A stretch of 64,000 nt of DNA, taken from assembly GCA_947172415.1 (NCBI GenBank), contig OX359190.1:8494001-8558000 (forward strand), written 5' to 3'. Positions 9,944 through 21,226 of the stretch are shown one piece after another. Below the pieces are notes generated by a model. It did not search any database, had not been told where the DNA came from, and was given only the letters and a program-made list of their open reading frames with translations. This stretch comes from Chondrosia reniformis (taxonomy: Eukaryota > Porifera > Demospongiae > Chondrillida > Chondrillidae). How positions within the stretch are numbered: position 1 is the stretch's first letter; every line of letters begins with the position of its first letter. The position numbers and the translations under genes are program-made.

Positions 9944-12861
9944 TCATGCATGATCAGTTATACTTATAAGGTTCTGACTATTAAAGTCCCTATCAAACTC
10001 TTTAATTTTCTTCAATGATTCAAAAAATTTCTGTTTTCCCAGATATCCTATTAAGGCAATGCAAGCAGATGATATCAAATATTCCAATTTAGTACTGTCC
10101 AGAAGTGGACCAAAGTCTTTGTAATGAGTCAATAACACAAAGAGACAACTAGATAGTCCCTTATACACAAACACCACAGCAACATAAAAGAGAATCTTAA
10201 TGTGATTTCTACAACAGCAGCAGTTCCTTGGATGTCGCAACATCAGATAAAGCTCATGGACTATAATGACTATAGTAGCTGTATAAAACAATATGCCCAC
10301 AGTAACAATGAGAGTATTAAAGGGGGTAGATATTAAATAAACTCCAATGTATACCATTAAATATGTCATTGTCTGAATACCATAAACAGAACCAGCCCAG
10401 CCAATTGCAGATAAATGACGACTGATCAAATATTTACACTTTCTTTGTACATTGCTACTGCCCTGTCTACTGCTTGATCTAACTGCTGTCATAACGCTGT
10501 AGATAAGTGGGTATTCACATAGGAATACAAGTATCATTACTAGTATAGATGCTAATCCAAGTATGGCCTCAGGAAGGAAGTACTCTGGATAGTATTCCTC
10601 GTGTGTACTTAAAATGTGAATGGTTTTCACTGAAGCATAACAGTATAATCCAATGGGTAACAAGGTAACTATCCAACCAAATATCTTGAATTGAGTAAGT
10701 GTCTTTGTTAATGAGCTATGTTTGGTAGTTGAAGAAAGGTCAGATACTCTACGTATTCTCCTTCCCCATTTATAAAGAAAATTCATTGTCAGAATACTGC
10801 AAATAAATACTTGACCGAGAAGCAAAATTTGCAACTGTATGGCTCCATTCCATCGTGGATGGGGTAGAGAATACTCATAAATCAAAGAATAAACATTATA
10901 CAGATGTCCATCATACCACACTGGTTGGTAAGGGATGTATACACCATTGCAATTAATAGATAATTCCTACAATTTGAGATATATATAGATCTATAAAGGA
11001 TAACAAAAATGAAAAACCTAATTTTGATATTTAAAGTTAATCTCTAAATCTCTTATAATACATTATTAATCTATTCATGGTTTGTAAGCTGTATATTTTT
11101 TGGGTCGGTTGTCCAAACCGTACATTGTAATCGATTGGTAATTGTAAAAGTTATTGCCACAAGTTATTAATACATGATGACCTCATTCTAGTGGGAAAGT
11201 TTGTTCAAATGGTATAGTTGCGAGTTACCAATTGCAATGTCCAGTCTGGAAGAATACTGACGGTTTGTTGCATGCATTCGCATAATCAACAGGGTTAGAG
11301 ACCATTTTGTAACTTGTACACAAGGTACATCATATGACATACGTATATATAGGCCTTGGCCTTTTTTGTCCTTGTGTACAAGTTACAAAATAGTCTCTAA
11401 CCCTATTGATTATGCGAATGCATGCAACCAACCATCAGTATTCTTAGCTCCCTCACAAGGCAATTAAAATCTGCTGTGGTTATTAGCTGAGATCCCTTTA
11501 AGACTGGAACCTTTGTTGATATATGGCATACAGATGCATCATCTTCAGTCTATATACTAAGGTGTGAAAAGGTAATTGGTAGGCCATGTGTTCTACCTTG
11601 CAATTGGATGATCTGTATCAACTACTACTCTCTATGCAGTAGTTGAGGATCTCAGAGCCTGCAACTATACATACTATTTAAAATACTGATTATCCTGGGG
11701 GTCACTTCGATCTCTTTAAAGGTCCTATGACATGAAATTTTTTAAATCGATGAGGAACATAAAGTTTAGAACGACTATGATAGCGAAATTTGTCCAAATC
11801 GATCGCAAACAGTCGAAAAGTCTCCACTTCCGGCGCCGACTTTTGTAAAATCGGTCATTTTTGTGAATGATGCGTTATGACGTCACAACGGGACCCCTTC
11901 GTACGGTAAATAATACAATTATAATACGAAAATCGCCTCAATTAGTATTATAATTGCCCTGTAAAACGATTTACGGTCGAATTTAGCTTGCTTAAGGGCG
12001 ATGCCTAAACGTTGCGTGGCTGGAGGTTGCTCAAATACCACTGAGGGTGGATATAGCCTTCACACATTCCCTAAGGATCCTGCTTTAAGAGCACAATGGA
12101 CAAAGGAACTTGCACTGTGTAGCTAGTATATATATATATATACACAGTGCAAGTTACAATGTACTAAGGTAATCTAATCTAATATAATATAAATAAATAA
12201 TATAATTAAATAATTCATATGGCTCCAAGACAGGACCTAGAAACAGAATGGGTATATATATATTTATATATATACATATACACACATCATACGTACATTT
12301 AAATTTATAAGTACATATATATATATAGCTTTATATACATGCAGCAATGTTGCATGGACTCACATCATCAGTCAATGCTTTCAGCGCATACATGTCTTGT
12401 TGGTTGTGTGAAGGGATATCTATGCAAATACTTACTGGAAGGTATTCAGAGTAGTGCTGGTCACTATTAAATGCTTCAAACATCATTGGAAGTAGTAACA
12501 AATATTCAAATGAAGTAAACCAGACATATATAGAACAACCTTCACTCTTCCACTGACAGCAGACATCCTTTGTTGATGCCACATTAGAAAGATTTGTCTT
12601 ATTAATCAGCTGAAAGTGGAGAAACACGACATTCGGAATTAGCAGCTGATTTACATTAAGAGGCTTTCCAAAGTAGTCATGCACATTTCCACTCTCTTTA
12701 CTCAGTTGTTCCACCAGGTCTTCTATATGTTTGCACTTATCTTTATTGTTCTCCTCTGCTCCGCCTACCAAACTCACTGACCAATTGCAAGCCAACAATA
12801 GATACAACAAGAAACATCTGTTTGGGGATATTAAATTTACCCAGAAACACACGTAATTCAT
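9944..12861 (-). CDS. Multi-pass membrane protein with secreted-type N-terminus, paralogue B
   Basis: Exons 12364-12861 and 9944-10966 join phase 0 (GTGAGT donor, TTGTAG acceptor) to give 506 residues. The architecture matches paralogue A: a signal-like segment (CFLLYLLLACNWSVSLV), an ectodomain with DVCCQWKSEGC and FNSDQHYSEYLP, and about seven hydrophobic segments. Exon 2 opens with a Cys-containing leader, then PYQPVWYDGH, matching PYQPLWYNGH in A. The intron is 1397 nt against 197 nt in A. The extra length contains a fold-back repeat and a THAP-domain fragment on the opposite strand. A central part of exon 2 is nearly identical to A at the DNA level while the ends differ, suggesting gene conversion. 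Function is unknown; a receptor-like role is possible but unproven. Confidence 0.8.
11250..11447. mobile_element. Fold-back (long inverted repeat) element in paralogue B intron
   Basis: Arms 11250-11325 and 11370-11447 are inverted copies with few mismatches (for example GCATGCATTCGCATAATCAA against TTGATTATGCGAATGCATGC), separated by a loop of about 44 nt. No coding capacity. The RNA would form a strong stem. Confidence 0.8.
12001..12126 (+). pseudogene. THAP zinc-finger N-terminal fragment, truncated
   Basis: An ATG opens a 41-residue frame beginning MPKRCVAGGCSNTT and continuing LHTFPKDPALRAQW. This matches the start of the C2CH THAP DNA-binding domain, with the first two Cys at residues 5 and 10. 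The frame ends at TAG just after KELALC, before the second Cys/His pair. The stop lies in a hairpin: AACTTGCACTGTGTA is followed by its inverted copy TACACAGTGCAAGTT at about 12137-12155. THAP fingers occur in host factors and in P-element-type transposases. With no following exon visible, a broken transposon or gene copy is most likely. The + orientation is opposite to the host gene. Confidence 0.6.
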
Positions 12862-12895
12862 GATCTTTTCCTTATTATAAGCACTACACAGTTTG

Positions 12896-13326
12896 TTAAC
12901 CTTTTTTATCTTTAGGGAATTTATAGTGGATAATCAAAACTCATTCAAAACTGACAGTTAGCTCACAGTTATATACACTACAGTACAATAATTTCAATGT
13001 TATGTATTTAATTCATTTTCAGTTAATATTATTTGCACTTGTTAGTTTCAACATTAACCTTTTTATCTTTAGGGCATTTATAGTGGATAATCAAAACTCA
13101 TTCAAAACTGGCAGTTAGCTCACAGTTATATACACTACAGACAGTACATTTTCAATGTTATGTATTTAATTCATTTTCAGTTGCACTTGTTAGTTTCAAC
13201 ATTAACCTTTTTATCTTTAGGGCATTTATAGTGGATAATCAAATCTCATTCAAAACTGACAGTTGGCTCACAGTTATATACACTACTTTACAGTTTCAAT
13301 GTTATATATCTAATTCATTTTCATGC
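12896..13326. repeat. Three tandem copies of a 125-155 bp repeat upstream of paralogue B
   Basis: Copies start near 12896, 13055 and 13203 and each contain CCTTTTTATCTTTAGGG, TTATAGTGGATAATCAAA and CACAGTTATATACACTAC. They differ by small indels. They lie directly 5' of the paralogue B start, so they could include promoter sequence; that is inference. Confidence 0.85.
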
Positions 13327-14075
13327 AGGAAAGGATATAAGTGATAAGTTCAAGAACTGATTGGTCCTGCATAGGTGTAGACACAGCATTTGTTGATTGC
13401 TATATGATTATATATATAATTGTTGATGAAGATAAAGTCTAAACAACATCGGGTCTAGATCTGATATTAATTGTACAGTAATCTAATAAAATGGCCACAT
13501 AGGTATGAATAATATATATATAAAAGGAATATTTATTATGAATATATAAACATTAACATAATAAATAGTGTATAGATGATTGATCATGCATTCAGCTGGA
13601 GGTTAAGGGACCCATTAGGCAGATATCACATGATCCATGCAGCTAATTGCAATTATATATGCTATCAAGCAACCTAAATTTGGACTATTTACGTGAAACT
13701 TTAACTGTTATTATAATTACATCTAAATTTGTATAGGGAGGGACTACATATTATGTAGACAATAATATATAGCTCAAAAGATCTGGCTGTATTCTTGCAA
13801 CCATGAATATATGGATATCATGCTTGGCACAAAAAATTGTAATGCATTTCACAGGAGGAGAGGGAGGTATATCTGCTGAAGTTTTCAAAGGCATAGACAA
13901 TCACTTTATCGTGAGGAAAAATGTTCAATCAGAGAAATCAGCTGGCTGATGAAACTTCATGCAGATCACTATATAAAACCGTGCTGTATACAACCTAGCA
14001 GAGAACTGCAACTATGAATTTAAAGGAGGCTTAGAACAAGACCTCTACCACCACTGGAGGATAACACCCCAGTAT
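13327..14075. other. Intergenic; contains a diverged copy of the 14650-14930 segment
   Basis: About 13565-13857 resembles 14650-14930 (shared TGATTGTTCATGCATTCAG-like, GGCAGATATCACATGATCCA and GTATAGGGAGGGACTACATA motifs). This suggests an older, more diverged duplicate just outside the amplified units. No gene was recognised. Confidence 0.6.
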
Positions 14076-15064
14076 GGGTGTAAACAGGGAACACTCAAAC
14101 ACCTGGCCACGTTGTCTTAGCTACAAGACCATCCATGTCAGGAAATCTACTCAGAAGGAACCGCTGCCATCACCTAAAGCATCGCCATCAGAGACAGTAC
14201 ACTAAAGTACCTCCGTATATAGAGTCAAATGCCAGTCAATTTGTAAGTGCAAGACTTCGTTCAAGAGACCAGTTAAGATCTCCAAAGAGACTGGCCTACT
14301 GTGTGGCATATATATATACTCCTAACATATTTAGACCCTAGGCCTCACATTACTATATGACCTTAATGTGGTATGTATCTCTCATGCATATATATACGTA
14401 TATATCATTTAGTATTGTTTTATATATCCCTTGTATGCCCACTATATATTTATATACCCGGATCTTTGTAATCAATTATTATAATTATTGAATTGGTCAC
14501 AGTGGACTAGAATAATATACGACAAGTACCACTAGCTACGTATGTACAACTAAAAAGACAGAATTGAATGTAACTTCTTAATTAATCTTGTTATTTACAG
14601 AATCTGATACCATAATTGTTCATCAGCCAATGAGTTATTAAACGAATATTGTAGATGATTGTTCATGCATTCAGGTTTCATATTAGAGACCCACAAGGCA
14701 GATATCACATGATCCAGCTAATTGCAGTTATGTTATCAAGCAACCCACACTTTATATAGAAATTTTAATTATTTACTTGAAAATACTTTAACCTTATAAT
14801 TACATCTAAATTTGTATAGGGAGGGACTACATATTATGTAGACGATCTGGCTGTATTCTTGCATGCTTGCAGCCATGAATATATGGATATCATGCTCGAC
14901 ACAGAAAATTGTATTGCATTTCACAGAAATTAAAGCATATAAATCTGAACTTTAACCAAGTAAGATGAGAATTAACAAGTCCTAGTAGTTTGATATATTA
15001 TCTTAGGCCTATATGGAAATTCCAGAGTGTTATAACTGAGCCATTAATGTAATACTCCTGGTTC

Positions 15065-15664
15065 TTATTCTTCCTTGTGAATTTTGGCAACACTTCCCCA
15101 GCAAGTCTTATAGGTCTGGTCATTTGGTGGAATGGGTGCCCTAGCAGCATCACAGTATCCACTAAGGGCAAGTCTAGGACGAATTACATCAAGCCACCTC
15201 TGCCTATCAATATTAAAGAGTATTACTCTATCTCCTGTCTCAATGTCATCTCCTATAGCTTTCCCCTTTGCATAAATCCTAAACATTTTAGCCGCTCTTT
15301 CATTTTCTTTAGCAGTGCATTGTAATTGATTTGCTGCCAAGCAAACTACTCCATATGATGTGCAATCAGCCAGAAGGAGAAAAACACCTGTTCCACTTGT
15401 GATTGCCTCTGTAGAAGAAGGTGTTTCACCTTTGACAATTTTGAAGGTTGCGTGGGAGCATGTTTCAAAGCTCCGTTCAAAACCTGGCAATGGACAGTTT
15501 GAGGCACGGCACTCATCTCCATCATTACACTGGCAGGCAACCCAATTGTTTTCTTTTGAAACATCTTCCAATGCTATCACATCATTTCCATTGATCTTGC
15601 TAGCCTCAGCTATGCCTAGAGCTATTGCTAGGGTGAAAAGGAATATCTTGTTGTTCTGCAACAT
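15065..15664 (-). CDS. Secreted Cys-rich protein, copy 1
   Basis: A single-exon 199-residue protein. Residues 1-21 form a signal peptide (MLQNNKIFLFTLAIALGIAE). The mature part has ten Cys (44, 46, 52, 57, 69, 101, 108, 116, 171, 188), enough for five disulphides, and a final KEE. The region GDRVILFNIDRQRWLDV looks like beta-strands, but I cannot place it in a family. A TATATAAA box sits 50 bp upstream of the ATG at the same distance in all three copies, so this looks like a short intronless transcription unit. Against copies 2 and 3 it differs at residues 61, 95, 110, 113, 129 and 175. Secretion is well supported; any role (structural, adhesive, defensive) would be a guess. Confidence 0.85.
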   Translation of the reverse strand: MLQNNKIFLFTLAIALGIAEASKINGNDVIALEDVSKENNWVACQCNDGDECRASNCPLPGFERSFETCSHATFKIVKGETPSSTEAITSGTGVFLLLADCTSYGVVCLAANQLQCTAKENERAAKMFRIYAKGKAIGDDIETGDRVILFNIDRQRWLDVIRPRLALSGYCDAARAPIPPNDQTYKTCWGSVAKIHKEE

Positions 15665-15713
15665 TTTTTGTGAGCACAGATAGATCCCATTGATACTGCA
15701 GTTTGTGGCTCAA

Positions 15714-15721
15714 TTTATATA
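15714..15721 (-). promoter_or_regulatory. TATA box of secreted-protein copy 1
   Basis: TATATAAA on the minus strand, 50 bp upstream of the start codon. Conserved in position in all three copies. Confidence 0.6.
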
Positions 15722-17244
15722 CACTCTTTGGGTAGGAAACCAATAGGATGCATATTGTAGACTAGACTTTATATAGTGAAAGTTACTGAAATATATAAAT
15801 TATATATATAATATAAAGTTGCCAAATATATATAGGAGGAAAGACACTGACATCTTATCTGTTGTGTCAGCATATTATAGGTATCTTAATTACATGCATG
15901 ATAAATTTAGCAGCCATGTTTTCTCCATTCCTCCATATTATGCATACGTAATTATTACTTGTACTCACTGATAAATTTATTGTGCATAGATATTCCCTTG
16001 CCTACACTAATGATGTGCATAATAAGGTTTGTCTTATTTGCCACTTACATATATACATTCCTCATTCGGAAAATTTAAAGGTACGCATATATATAGACCA
16101 GACTTTAATAAAAAGTATATCATGAGTCATTATTGCTTAAAATTAAAATATAGAAGAAAAGGGACTGCATGATAAAAGTTATGATATATTATGCACAACA
16201 TATGTATGTGTTTTATATAATAAATTGAATCCAAAAATCTTTGAAAGGAATTATATTTGAGACTTATAACATGTGTGTGAATGCAGTCAAACTACTTGAT
16301 TGTCTCAGCTCCCTCTCTATATATATATATGAGGAATAATGTATATATACAACATATCTGACATGCATATGTACGACCTACAGTCTACTTAACTGCATTG
16401 AGATATATTATTAGCTTGATATTATGACCACATGTGGGAAATAATATGCAAGCTGAACCCACTCAAGCCATTAGCTGTATATATATTTGGCTAAATAATA
16501 TAATGAACCACTAGTATATATATATGCTAGGTAAGACCTTATATATCTATAAACATTTATGCACAGCATATGTGTGCGTTTGTGTACCTACGTAAATGTA
16601 TAACACATGGGCACATTATGACAGTGAAAATAGGGATGATGCACCCAAACATTGAAGTGATGGGTATGATTAAGTTTTCAGTGTGACACGTCTGCATATG
16701 GTAAGCCTTATATATAGCCAATATCTATCTTATACAGCTATAGTGGCTTAAGGGGTTCATGCGACTTGTGTATATATTATTTCCTACATGTGGTACATTT
16801 ATAATTAGATCTCTGTAGTAGATAGCAGTATTTCAATCCTCTTATTTAATATATGAACCAATACAGTTATATAGACAGATGCATATATATAAAAGCAGTG
16901 AAAAAGATACATATATACAGTATACAAGTACGTACATTATACGTATTCCTTGGCTACTTGGGTGCCTCGAAGTCTGCATGCATGGGGCCAGGTCATAAGG
17001 AAATTTTAATGAGGAATTGAAAGTCTGTAAACAATGGCTGCAACTAATTATTAATTATGTGAATATAAGAATGACATGATCTTTATGATTTATCAAATGT
17101 ATTGTTGATATATATAGCTAACATATTCCCAACCAAAAATATAATATATATATTATATAAACGTTATTCAGATTTCAAAGATATACGTATAGAGAATGAG
17201 AACCTATAGGAAGGAGGATATAGGCATTTGAGACCTCGGACCGA

Positions 17245-17600
17245 ATCCCCATTCCCTATATCCTGCCTCCTATACTTGAGTCCTCATTCCCTATATCCTG
17301 CCTCCTATACTTGAGTCCTCATTCCCTATATCCTGCCTCCTATACTTGAGTCCTCATTCCCTATATCCTGCCTCCTATACTTGAGTCCTCATTCCCTATA
17401 TACTGCCTCCTAGGTCCTCATTCCCTATATCCTGCCTCCTAGGTCCCCATTCCCTATATCCTGCCTCCTATACTTGAGTCCTCATTCCCTATATACTGCC
17501 TCCTAGGTCCTCATTCCCTATATACTGCCTCCTAGGTCCCCATTCCCTATATACTGCCTCCTATACTTGAGTCCTCATTCCCTATATACTGCCTTTTAGA
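17245..17600. repeat. Minisatellite type 1, unit 1 (about 11 copies, 29-35 bp)
   Basis: Core CATTCCCTATATCCTGCC followed by TCCTATACTTGAGTC or TCCTAGGTC. It shares the core with the type 2 minisatellite at 20421, 28660 and 38366. It lies directly upstream of a decayed copy of STAND exon 5, the same position type 2 takes before the intact exon 5. Confidence 0.9.
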
Positions 17601-17631
17601 TCTCTATTCTCTGTTTCCCTTCTACTTACAG

Positions 17632-17766
17632 CCGTATGCATGCTCATTGTACGAGATTTAAGTTTCATTTCACAGCTGTCAGATAACATATCACTCAAGT
17701 ACACCTTCTTAACAGACAAAGAAAGAGCAGACAGAATGAAGGAAGTTACATGCTTCAGACACGTGC
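17632..17766 (+). pseudogene. Decayed STAND-gene exons 5 and 7 (fused by deletion), unit 1
   Basis: After CTTACAG the sequence follows exon 5 of the STAND gene (TTCATTGTACGAGATTTAAG against TTCATTGTACGAGATTCAAG), but carries a stop and substitutions. At AGCAGACA it jumps to sequence like the start of exon 7 (GAATGAAGGAAGTTACATGC). Exon 6 and the introns between are missing. Confidence 0.7.
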
Positions 17767-18610
17767 TAAATAATATTCATGTAAGGCAATAGTCTCTAAT
17801 TGGGGAAAAACATGGCCTCGATCCTTACTCAATGAATTACGGGTTAACTAAAACGGATAATATGCTCAAATATGTCCAATAGCATGACACCTATTTACAC
17901 TTAGAGCAATAGATAGCCTTAATATTGTATAAACTAGAGCACATGGCATATTAATCATTTTTACACTCAGTAGACTGTTGTTCCTACAAATTGGCTTGTC
18001 ACATTAATTCCAAACAGCTTCAGCATGAGGTAAATTGCATATTTCCAAATATGTTCTGTGGCTTATACTGAAGACCCTAGCTTTTTAAAGGGCCTCCATT
18101 TTACCTCATGTAGAGGATGGAGCGGAAACAATGAAGTTTGATTGCATTCAAATACATAATATATATCTCTAATACATTTCGGCTCAAACATGTTTAATTT
18201 ATTATTTATTATCTTAAAGGTATATAAACTGAAAAATTTGTTGTACCATGTGCAGGAAGTTATACATCTACGTAGGTACACATATGTTGTGTATAAATGC
18301 TTATAATATACGTATATATAAGGTCTTACCTAGCGTATATACTAGTGGTTCATTAAATATATATTATTTAGCCAAATATATATATACAGCTAATGACTTG
18401 AGTGGGTTCAGCTTATATAATTACATGTTATTTCCCACATGTGGTCATGATATAAAGCTAATAATATATCTCTTATTATATCTATTTTTAGATACCTGTG
18501 GGGCTAGCATTAATTCAGTCCTTTCAATTAATACATGTACTAATGCAGTCAAGTATATAGACTGTCCTAGCTACATGTCACATTGTATCAACTAGGCAAT
18601 GTACAGTTTA

Positions 18611-19155
18611 AGTATGGCACTCACCTCCTGGATTACATATGCATTGGCAAGCAAGCCAACTGTGAGATATAGCTGAGAATATATAACAAGATTAATGGAA
18701 ATGAAGGAATATTAATGGAAAGGATGTGATAGCCCTATTGGATGATTCAGCAAAAAAACAATTGAGGTGCTTGCCAATGTAATTCAGGAAATCAATGCTG
18801 TGCTTTAATCTGTCCAATGCCAAGTTAAACAGAGAGAGTTAAACGGAGCTTAGAAACATGCACCAGAGCGTTCTTCAAAATTTTCAAAGGTGATCCACCT
18901 ACGTATGTAGCTAATTCTACAGATGCAATCACAAGTGGAACAGGTGCACATCTTAATCTAACTATATAATTGCATATCATATATGGAATCGTTTGCCCTG
19001 GAAGCAAATCCTTTACAATTCACTGCTCAAGAATATTAATAACAGACTGCAATGTTTAGGATATAAGCAAAGGACAAAGCTGTATATATATAGGAGATGA
19101 CATTGAGTCAGGAAGTAAAGTCAAACTCTTAATATTGATAGGCAGAAGTGGATTA
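18611..19155 (+). pseudogene. Decayed copy of the secreted-protein gene (inverted orientation), unit 1
   Basis: From about 18711 the + strand follows the secreted gene in order: ATTAATGGAAAGGATGTGAT (INGKDVIA against INGNDVIA), GTGCTTGCCAATGTAAT (Cys pair region), CAATCACAAGTGGAACAGG (ITSGTG) and GGAGATGACATTGAG (GDDIE). Frameshifts, stops and an insert break it. A short piece at 18611-18661 is a second fragment of the Cys region in the opposite direction, so the relic is head-to-head with itself. It is not expressible as a protein. Confidence 0.75.
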
Positions 19156-19261
19156 AAAATCTAAAGTTATTAATTGATTTTAAGTTGATTACCCCTATAT
19201 AATGCAGTGAATGGGGTGGCCTAGATTGGTATTGCTTGGCATGTGTGTGTGTGGCATAAGA

Positions 19262-19445
19262 TATACTCATCTGGAAAAAGTATCAGAACAAGACAGTGAT
19301 TATAGAATAGGAAGGCTAACAGGCAAATGCTGGCGCCTTTACTGAAACATATCACTTCTATAAATATATATATATATATATATGTTTGGGCACATTATGA
19401 CAGCGAAAATAGGGATGATGCACCCAAACATTGAAGTGATAGGTA
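19262..19445 (+). repeat. Hairpin-repeat family copy, unit 1
   Basis: Contains CTGGAAAAAGTATCAGAAC, ATCACTTCTA, TGTTTGGGCAC, then the inverted arm TGCACCCAAACA and TGAAGTGAT. Equivalent copies lie at about 25860-26045 and 35575-35760. A diverged copy lies at 46740-46930, outside the amplified block. Confidence 0.75.
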
Positions 19446-20420
19446 TGATTAAGTTTTCAGTGTGACACGTCTGCATATGGTTAGCCTTATATATAGCCAA
19501 TATCTATCTTATACAGCTATAGTGGCTTAAGGGGTTCATGCGACTTGTGTATATATTATTTCCTACATGTGGTACATTTATAATTAGATCTCTGTAGTAC
19601 TGTAGATAGCAGTATTTCAATCCTCTTAATTAATACATGAACCAATACAGTTATATAGACAGATGCATATATATAAAAGCAGTGAAAAAGATACATATAT
19701 ACAGTATACAAGTACGTACATTATACGTATTCCTTGGCTACTTGGGTGCCTCAAAGTCTGCATGCATGGGGCCAGGTCATAAGGAAATTTTAATGAGGAA
19801 TTGAAAGTCTGTAAACGATGGCTGCAACTAATTATTAATTATGTGAATATATATAAGAATGACATGATCTTCATGATTTATCAAATGTATTATTGTTGAT
19901 ATGTATAGCTAACATATTCCCAACCAAATGTATATTTACATTATTCAGATTTCAAAGATATATAGAGAATGAGAACCTGGGAAGCATTATGAGTCTACTT
20001 TTAGATTACATTAATTTAATCCAATCCTTTCAATTAATACATGCGCCCACAAAGTTTTTAAATGTACAATAATAAGCAGTGAAAAGGACATGCAGTATGC
20101 ACATTATTACTCTTGGATGCCTCTAAGTCTGCATGGGGCCAGGTCATGAGGAAATTTCAATGAGCTAGAAATTGAAAATTTGTAAACTTGATGGATGCAG
20201 CTAATTATGACTATATCAAAAATATGTGCCCATTTGACAGAGTTACAGCACTAATTATATATATAAATGTACATGTACTGGTATACAAATGTAATTAGAT
20301 GAAAATCAAATTTTCAAAATACATTTTCTTAAATGTACATATAAACGCTGATACCAACTACGTAAGTTTAAGCTTTTTACAGTACATGCATACTTGACAG
20401 AGTTATATATAGCACTGATT

Positions 20421-20867
20421 CCTATGTAGGTCCCCATTCCCTATATCCTGCATCCTATGTAGGTCCCCATTCCCTATATCCTGCCTCCTATGTAGGTTCC
20501 CATTCTCTATATCCTACCCTATGTAGGTTCCCATTCTCTATATCCTGCATCCTATGTAGGTCCCCATTCCCTATATCCTGCCTCCTATGTAGGTTCCCAT
20601 TCTCTATATCCTGCCTCCTATGTAGGTTCCCATTCTCTATATCCTGCCTCCTATGTAGGTTCCCATTCTCTATATCCTGCCTCCTATGTAGGTTCCCATT
20701 CTCTATATCCTGCATCCTATGTAGGTCCCCATTCCCTATATCCTACCCTATGTAGGTCCCCATTCCCTATATCCTACCCTATGTAGGTCCCCATTCCCTA
20801 TATCCTACCCTATGTAGGTCCCCATTCCCTATATCCTACCCTATGTAGGTCCCCATTCCCTATATCC
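20421..20867. repeat. Minisatellite type 2, unit 1 (about 14 copies, 31 or 33 bp)
   Basis: Units TATGTAGGT(C/T)CCCATTC followed by (C/T)CTATATCCTGCCTCC (33 bp) or CTATATCCTACCC (31 bp). It ends at TTCTCTTACTTGCAG, the acceptor of STAND exon 5. Exons 1-4 that precede it in units 2 and 3 are deleted here, so this array is orphaned. Confidence 0.95.
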
Positions 20868-20885
20868 TCATTCTCTTACTTGCAG

Positions 20886-21226
20886 CCATGTTCATTGTAC
20901 GAGATTCAAGTTTCATTTCACGGCTACCAGTTGATTTATCCTTAAAGTACACCTCCTTAAAAAAAGACAAGAAAAGAATGGACATACTGAAGTCAAATAT
21001 TCAGCAGAAATATCCAGTAAGTAATTATAACCATATTTGTACATGTCAAATTTATGTACGTACATGTACAAATGATAGTACTCCATGCAATTTGATGATC
21101 TTCATGCAGGATCAGGTTTTCAATTACTCAGTAAACACTGCTTACTCAAATATGACAGGTGAAGTGAAGTTTTCCGGTTTTGAAAATTACCTATCCAAAC
21201 TCAGGGAAATTGATGTGATCAAGTGA
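20886..21226 (+). pseudogene. STAND-gene exons 5 and 6, orphan copy, unit 1
   Basis: Exon 5 copy 20886-21016 (GTAAGT donor) and exon 6 copy 21110-21226 encode the same residues as in unit 2 (FIVRDSSFISRLP; FNYSVNTAYSNMTG) and end at the same TGA. There are no exons 1-4 upstream and no NACHT downstream, so this is a fragment despite its open frames. Confidence 0.75.

Noticed and set aside
14135..14341. 68-codon basic frame (+)
   Set aside because: Indels between units break the frame in copies 2 and 3, so it is not under coding constraint.
15077..15683. Plus-strand frames opposite the secreted gene (also in copies 2 and 3)
   Set aside because: Shadows of a well supported minus-strand gene with signal peptide and promoter.
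18063..18595. Frames repeated at 24653-25185 and 34673-35209
   Set aside because: Conserved only because the segment is duplicated. AT-rich, differing by frame-changing indels in unit 3, no domain.
20488..20715. Open frame made of a repeated DIENGNLHRRQ-type unit (-)
   Set aside because: It is the type 2 minisatellite read on the other strand in a 33-bp phase, with no start, splice or domain evidence.
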